The position numbers and the translations under genes are program-made. A stretch of 64,000 nucleotides of DNA. Origin: Deltaproteobacteria bacterium. GTDB taxonomy: Bacteria > Desulfobacterota > DSM-4660 > Desulfatiglandales > Desulfatiglandaceae. A model generated the notes under the pieces. That model saw nothing but the letters and a program-made list of their open reading frames with translations, did no database searches and had not been told where the DNA came from. Shown piece after piece: positions 62,667-64,000 of this stretch. Every line of letters starts with the position of its first letter. The first letter of the stretch is position 1. The DNA is taken from NCBI GenBank assembly GCA_019307815.1, contig JAFDIV010000007.1, forward strand, positions 62,001 through 126,000, read 5' to 3'.

Positions 62667-63331
62667 TTCTGCTGATCCTCCCTAATTATTTTTCTAGGCC
62701 CCTTCCCCTGCTTTTTCGACCAATCCTTAGGCGGGTAAATCTCTTCCAGTCTATCAAGGGCATTAAACCGGCTCAGCCGATCAATAATCAATTGCCATGC
62801 ACATGGAATATCTGGGTTGACTTCACATCTGCCATCCTTTGAGCCGCCACACGGACCGTTCAGCAGGTGTTTGGAGCACCGGGCAAGGGGGCATACGCCT
62901 CCAAAATAATAAAGCATGCAATCCCCGCAGCCAAGGCAGTTTTCAACCCATAGGCCCTGGTCTTTGGTCTCACCGATAAACTCGGTATTCAATGCAGGGA
63001 TCACAGGTATGTCCTCGTACATATCAGCAACGGCCTGCACTCCGGCACCACAGCCCAAAGAAAGAATGGCATCATAGTTATCCAAAATATCGTCAAGAAG
63101 GATGACAAAATCCTTGACGCATTGACGTTCCAAGGTTTTCTCTTGGATCACCACATCCTCCTGATTCATCCTGGCGGCCATCCGAAGTGTGGAAGCCAGC
63201 ATGGCCGTTTCCTTCTCACCCCCTGCGGCGCACTCGGCAACACAAGAGGCACATCCCAGTACGAGGATCCTCTTATAAGGAGCAATCATTTTCCTGATTT
63301 CATCGATCGGCTTTTGTTCAGCAGTTATCAT
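62663..63331 (-). CDS. metV: MetV-type methylene-THF reductase C-terminal (zinc/Fe-S) subunit
   Basis: 222 residues. Cysteines near the N-terminus (LGCASCVAEC) and a dense C-terminal set (ENCLGCGDCMLYYFGGVCPLARCSK, GPCGGSKDGRCEV) are typical of the MTHFR C-terminal domain family. In acetogens MetV forms a complex with MetF and is needed for its electron supply. Transcribed just before metF, overlapping it. Confidence 0.9.
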   Translation of the reverse strand: MITAEQKPIDEIRKMIAPYKRILVLGCASCVAECAAGGEKETAMLASTLRMAARMNQEDVVIQEKTLERQCVKDFVILLDDILDNYDAILSLGCGAGVQAVADMYEDIPVIPALNTEFIGETKDQGLWVENCLGCGDCMLYYFGGVCPLARCSKHLLNGPCGGSKDGRCEVNPDIPCAWQLIIDRLSRFNALDRLEEIYPPKDWSKKQGKGPRKIIREDQQK

Positions 63332-63382
63332 GTCCGTATTTCTCCCTTAACTGATTTAACATCCTTTCAAAGCCAAATTCCT

Positions 63383-63802
63383 CTAAACCTCTCTTTCTGA
63401 ATATCTAAAGACCGGCGAAGGAGGCAACTTGGAGGCAATCTCAAAAAGCTCCTCCACGATCTCGGAAAGCTTTTTGGTATTTCCAGCAGATCTCATATAT
63501 ATTCCCGCCCTTTCCTTTTCTAAACCTATAGCAGTAATAAATTGCTGGGCCCTTATCACGCGCTTCCGCGCTCTTAGATTTCCTTCAAAATACCGGCAAG
63601 TCCCCTCAGGGCATGTGATCAGGTAGGCAGCATCTGTAAAGGATTCCAAGGCCCTTAGGATATGGACCGGTTCCAAGCGGCCACTGCAAGGAATTGGAAA
63701 GAGCCTAATATTTTTTCCATATTTCTTCTCAAGCATCTGCCGGTCCGTCTCCGTGCTGCTGGGAGTATTTTGGCAATAAAAAAAAGCAATTACCCTTTCC
63801 AT
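63383..63802 (-). CDS. mvhD: MvhD-like iron-sulphur subunit
   Basis: 139 residues of the MvhD/FlpD family, with IPCSGRLEPVHILRALESFTDAAYLITCPEGTCRYFEGNLRARKRV. The first motif is FYCQNTP, so one cysteine of the usual 2Fe-2S CxxC is missing and the cluster site may be altered. MvhD normally joins a hydrogenase or MetFV to heterodisulphide reductase HdrABC; no Hdr gene lies here. It precedes metV by 51 bp. Confidence 0.85.
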   Translation of the reverse strand: MERVIAFFYCQNTPSSTETDRQMLEKKYGKNIRLFPIPCSGRLEPVHILRALESFTDAAYLITCPEGTCRYFEGNLRARKRVIRAQQFITAIGLEKERAGIYMRSAGNTKKLSEIVEELFEIASKLPPSPVFRYSEREV

Positions 63803-63938
63803 TTGTCCAAAACGACCTTCCTTTCTCTGCGATGGGGATGCTGGAATACTGGCCTGGTAAATTACAAGGCAAACGGATCCCCCCGGTCCAGTTTGCCTCT
63901 TGGTAAGTACCTCTTTTGCCTTCTTATACTAAATTAAA

Positions 63939-64000
63939 TTATAGTTTTGGCAAGTACCTCTCTATTTCAAACTGACTCACATGGGTCCTATACATATCCC
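63939..64000 (-). CDS. glnA: Glutamine synthetase, C-terminal fragment (cut by window edge)
   Basis: The last 20 codons visible read DMYRTHVSQFEIERYLPKL and stop at 63939. This is the C-terminus pattern of type I glutamine synthetase (W-D-x-Y-R-x-x-V-x-x-[FW]-E-I-x-R-Y). The rest lies beyond 64000. Its position at the head of a cluster of glutamine-using genes supports the call. An imperfect copy of the last codons occurs 47 bases downstream. Confidence 0.72.
   Translation of the reverse strand, partial: DMYRTHVSQFEIERYLPKL

Overview
The window reads as chromosome of a strictly anaerobic, Gram-negative member of the Desulfobacterota (former Deltaproteobacteria). The basis is gene content and arrangement: an F-type ATP synthase operon with separate b and b' subunits and no a or c subunit; a fused two-domain BadF/HgdC-type activase; a glutamate synthase broken into ferredoxin-linked modules; MetF-MetV-MvhD of the reductive acetyl-CoA type; a large periplasmic-domain YidC; and a TRAP transporter linked to a ferredoxin-type 2-oxoacid oxidoreductase. 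I see no rRNA, tRNA, CRISPR array, IS element or prophage. Almost all of the sequence is coding, mostly on the minus strand.

Region 1 (1-20.7 kb, minus strand) is housekeeping. In transcription order it carries mreB-mreC-mreD-mrdA-rodA and a bactofilin (cell shape), then atpF'-atpF-atpH-atpA-atpG-atpD-atpC with its own promoter and terminator, zapB-zapA (cell division), a structured RNA that looks like 6S RNA, rny (RNase Y), polA and the activase. Region 2 (20.8-25.6 kb, plus strand) is the conserved rpmH-rnpA-yidD-yidC-jag-mnmE block, divergent from mreB and not next to dnaA. Region 3 (25.8-30.6 kb) has thiD-thiC (minus) and a CHASE2 adenylate/guanylate cyclase (plus).

Region 4 (30.7-39.1 kb, minus strand) is one coherent catabolic operon. 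A GntR/FadR-type regulator is followed by five genes whose order, domain content and sizes match the padEFGHI phenylglyoxylate:NAD+ oxidoreductase of Azoarcus-type bacteria, then by a complete TRAP transporter (dctP-dctQ-dctM). The regulator's promoter overlaps three TGTAT repeats spaced exactly 11 bp apart. The likely job is import of an aryl- or other 2-oxoacid and its oxidation to an acyl-CoA with NAD+ reduction.

Region 5 (39.5-45 kb) has a 48-residue protein gene with a near-consensus promoter, dtd, two small genes, two PilT-family ATPases, and panB on the plus strand.

Region 6 (45.1-64.0 kb, minus strand) is a nitrogen-assimilation super-cluster: the 3' end of glnA, mvhD-metV-metF, a degenerate ferredoxin/FMN glutamate synthase paralogue broken by a frameshift near its start, the FMN glutamate synthase module, an amidotransferase+GXGXG module, carA, carB, purF, a NifA-like sigma-54 activator, glnB and glnD. 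It joins glutamine synthesis, glutamine-consuming enzymes and PII control in one orientation, with the C1 (methylene-THF reductase) genes embedded. Four intergenic spots carry low-complexity, polypurine-type dispersed sequence.
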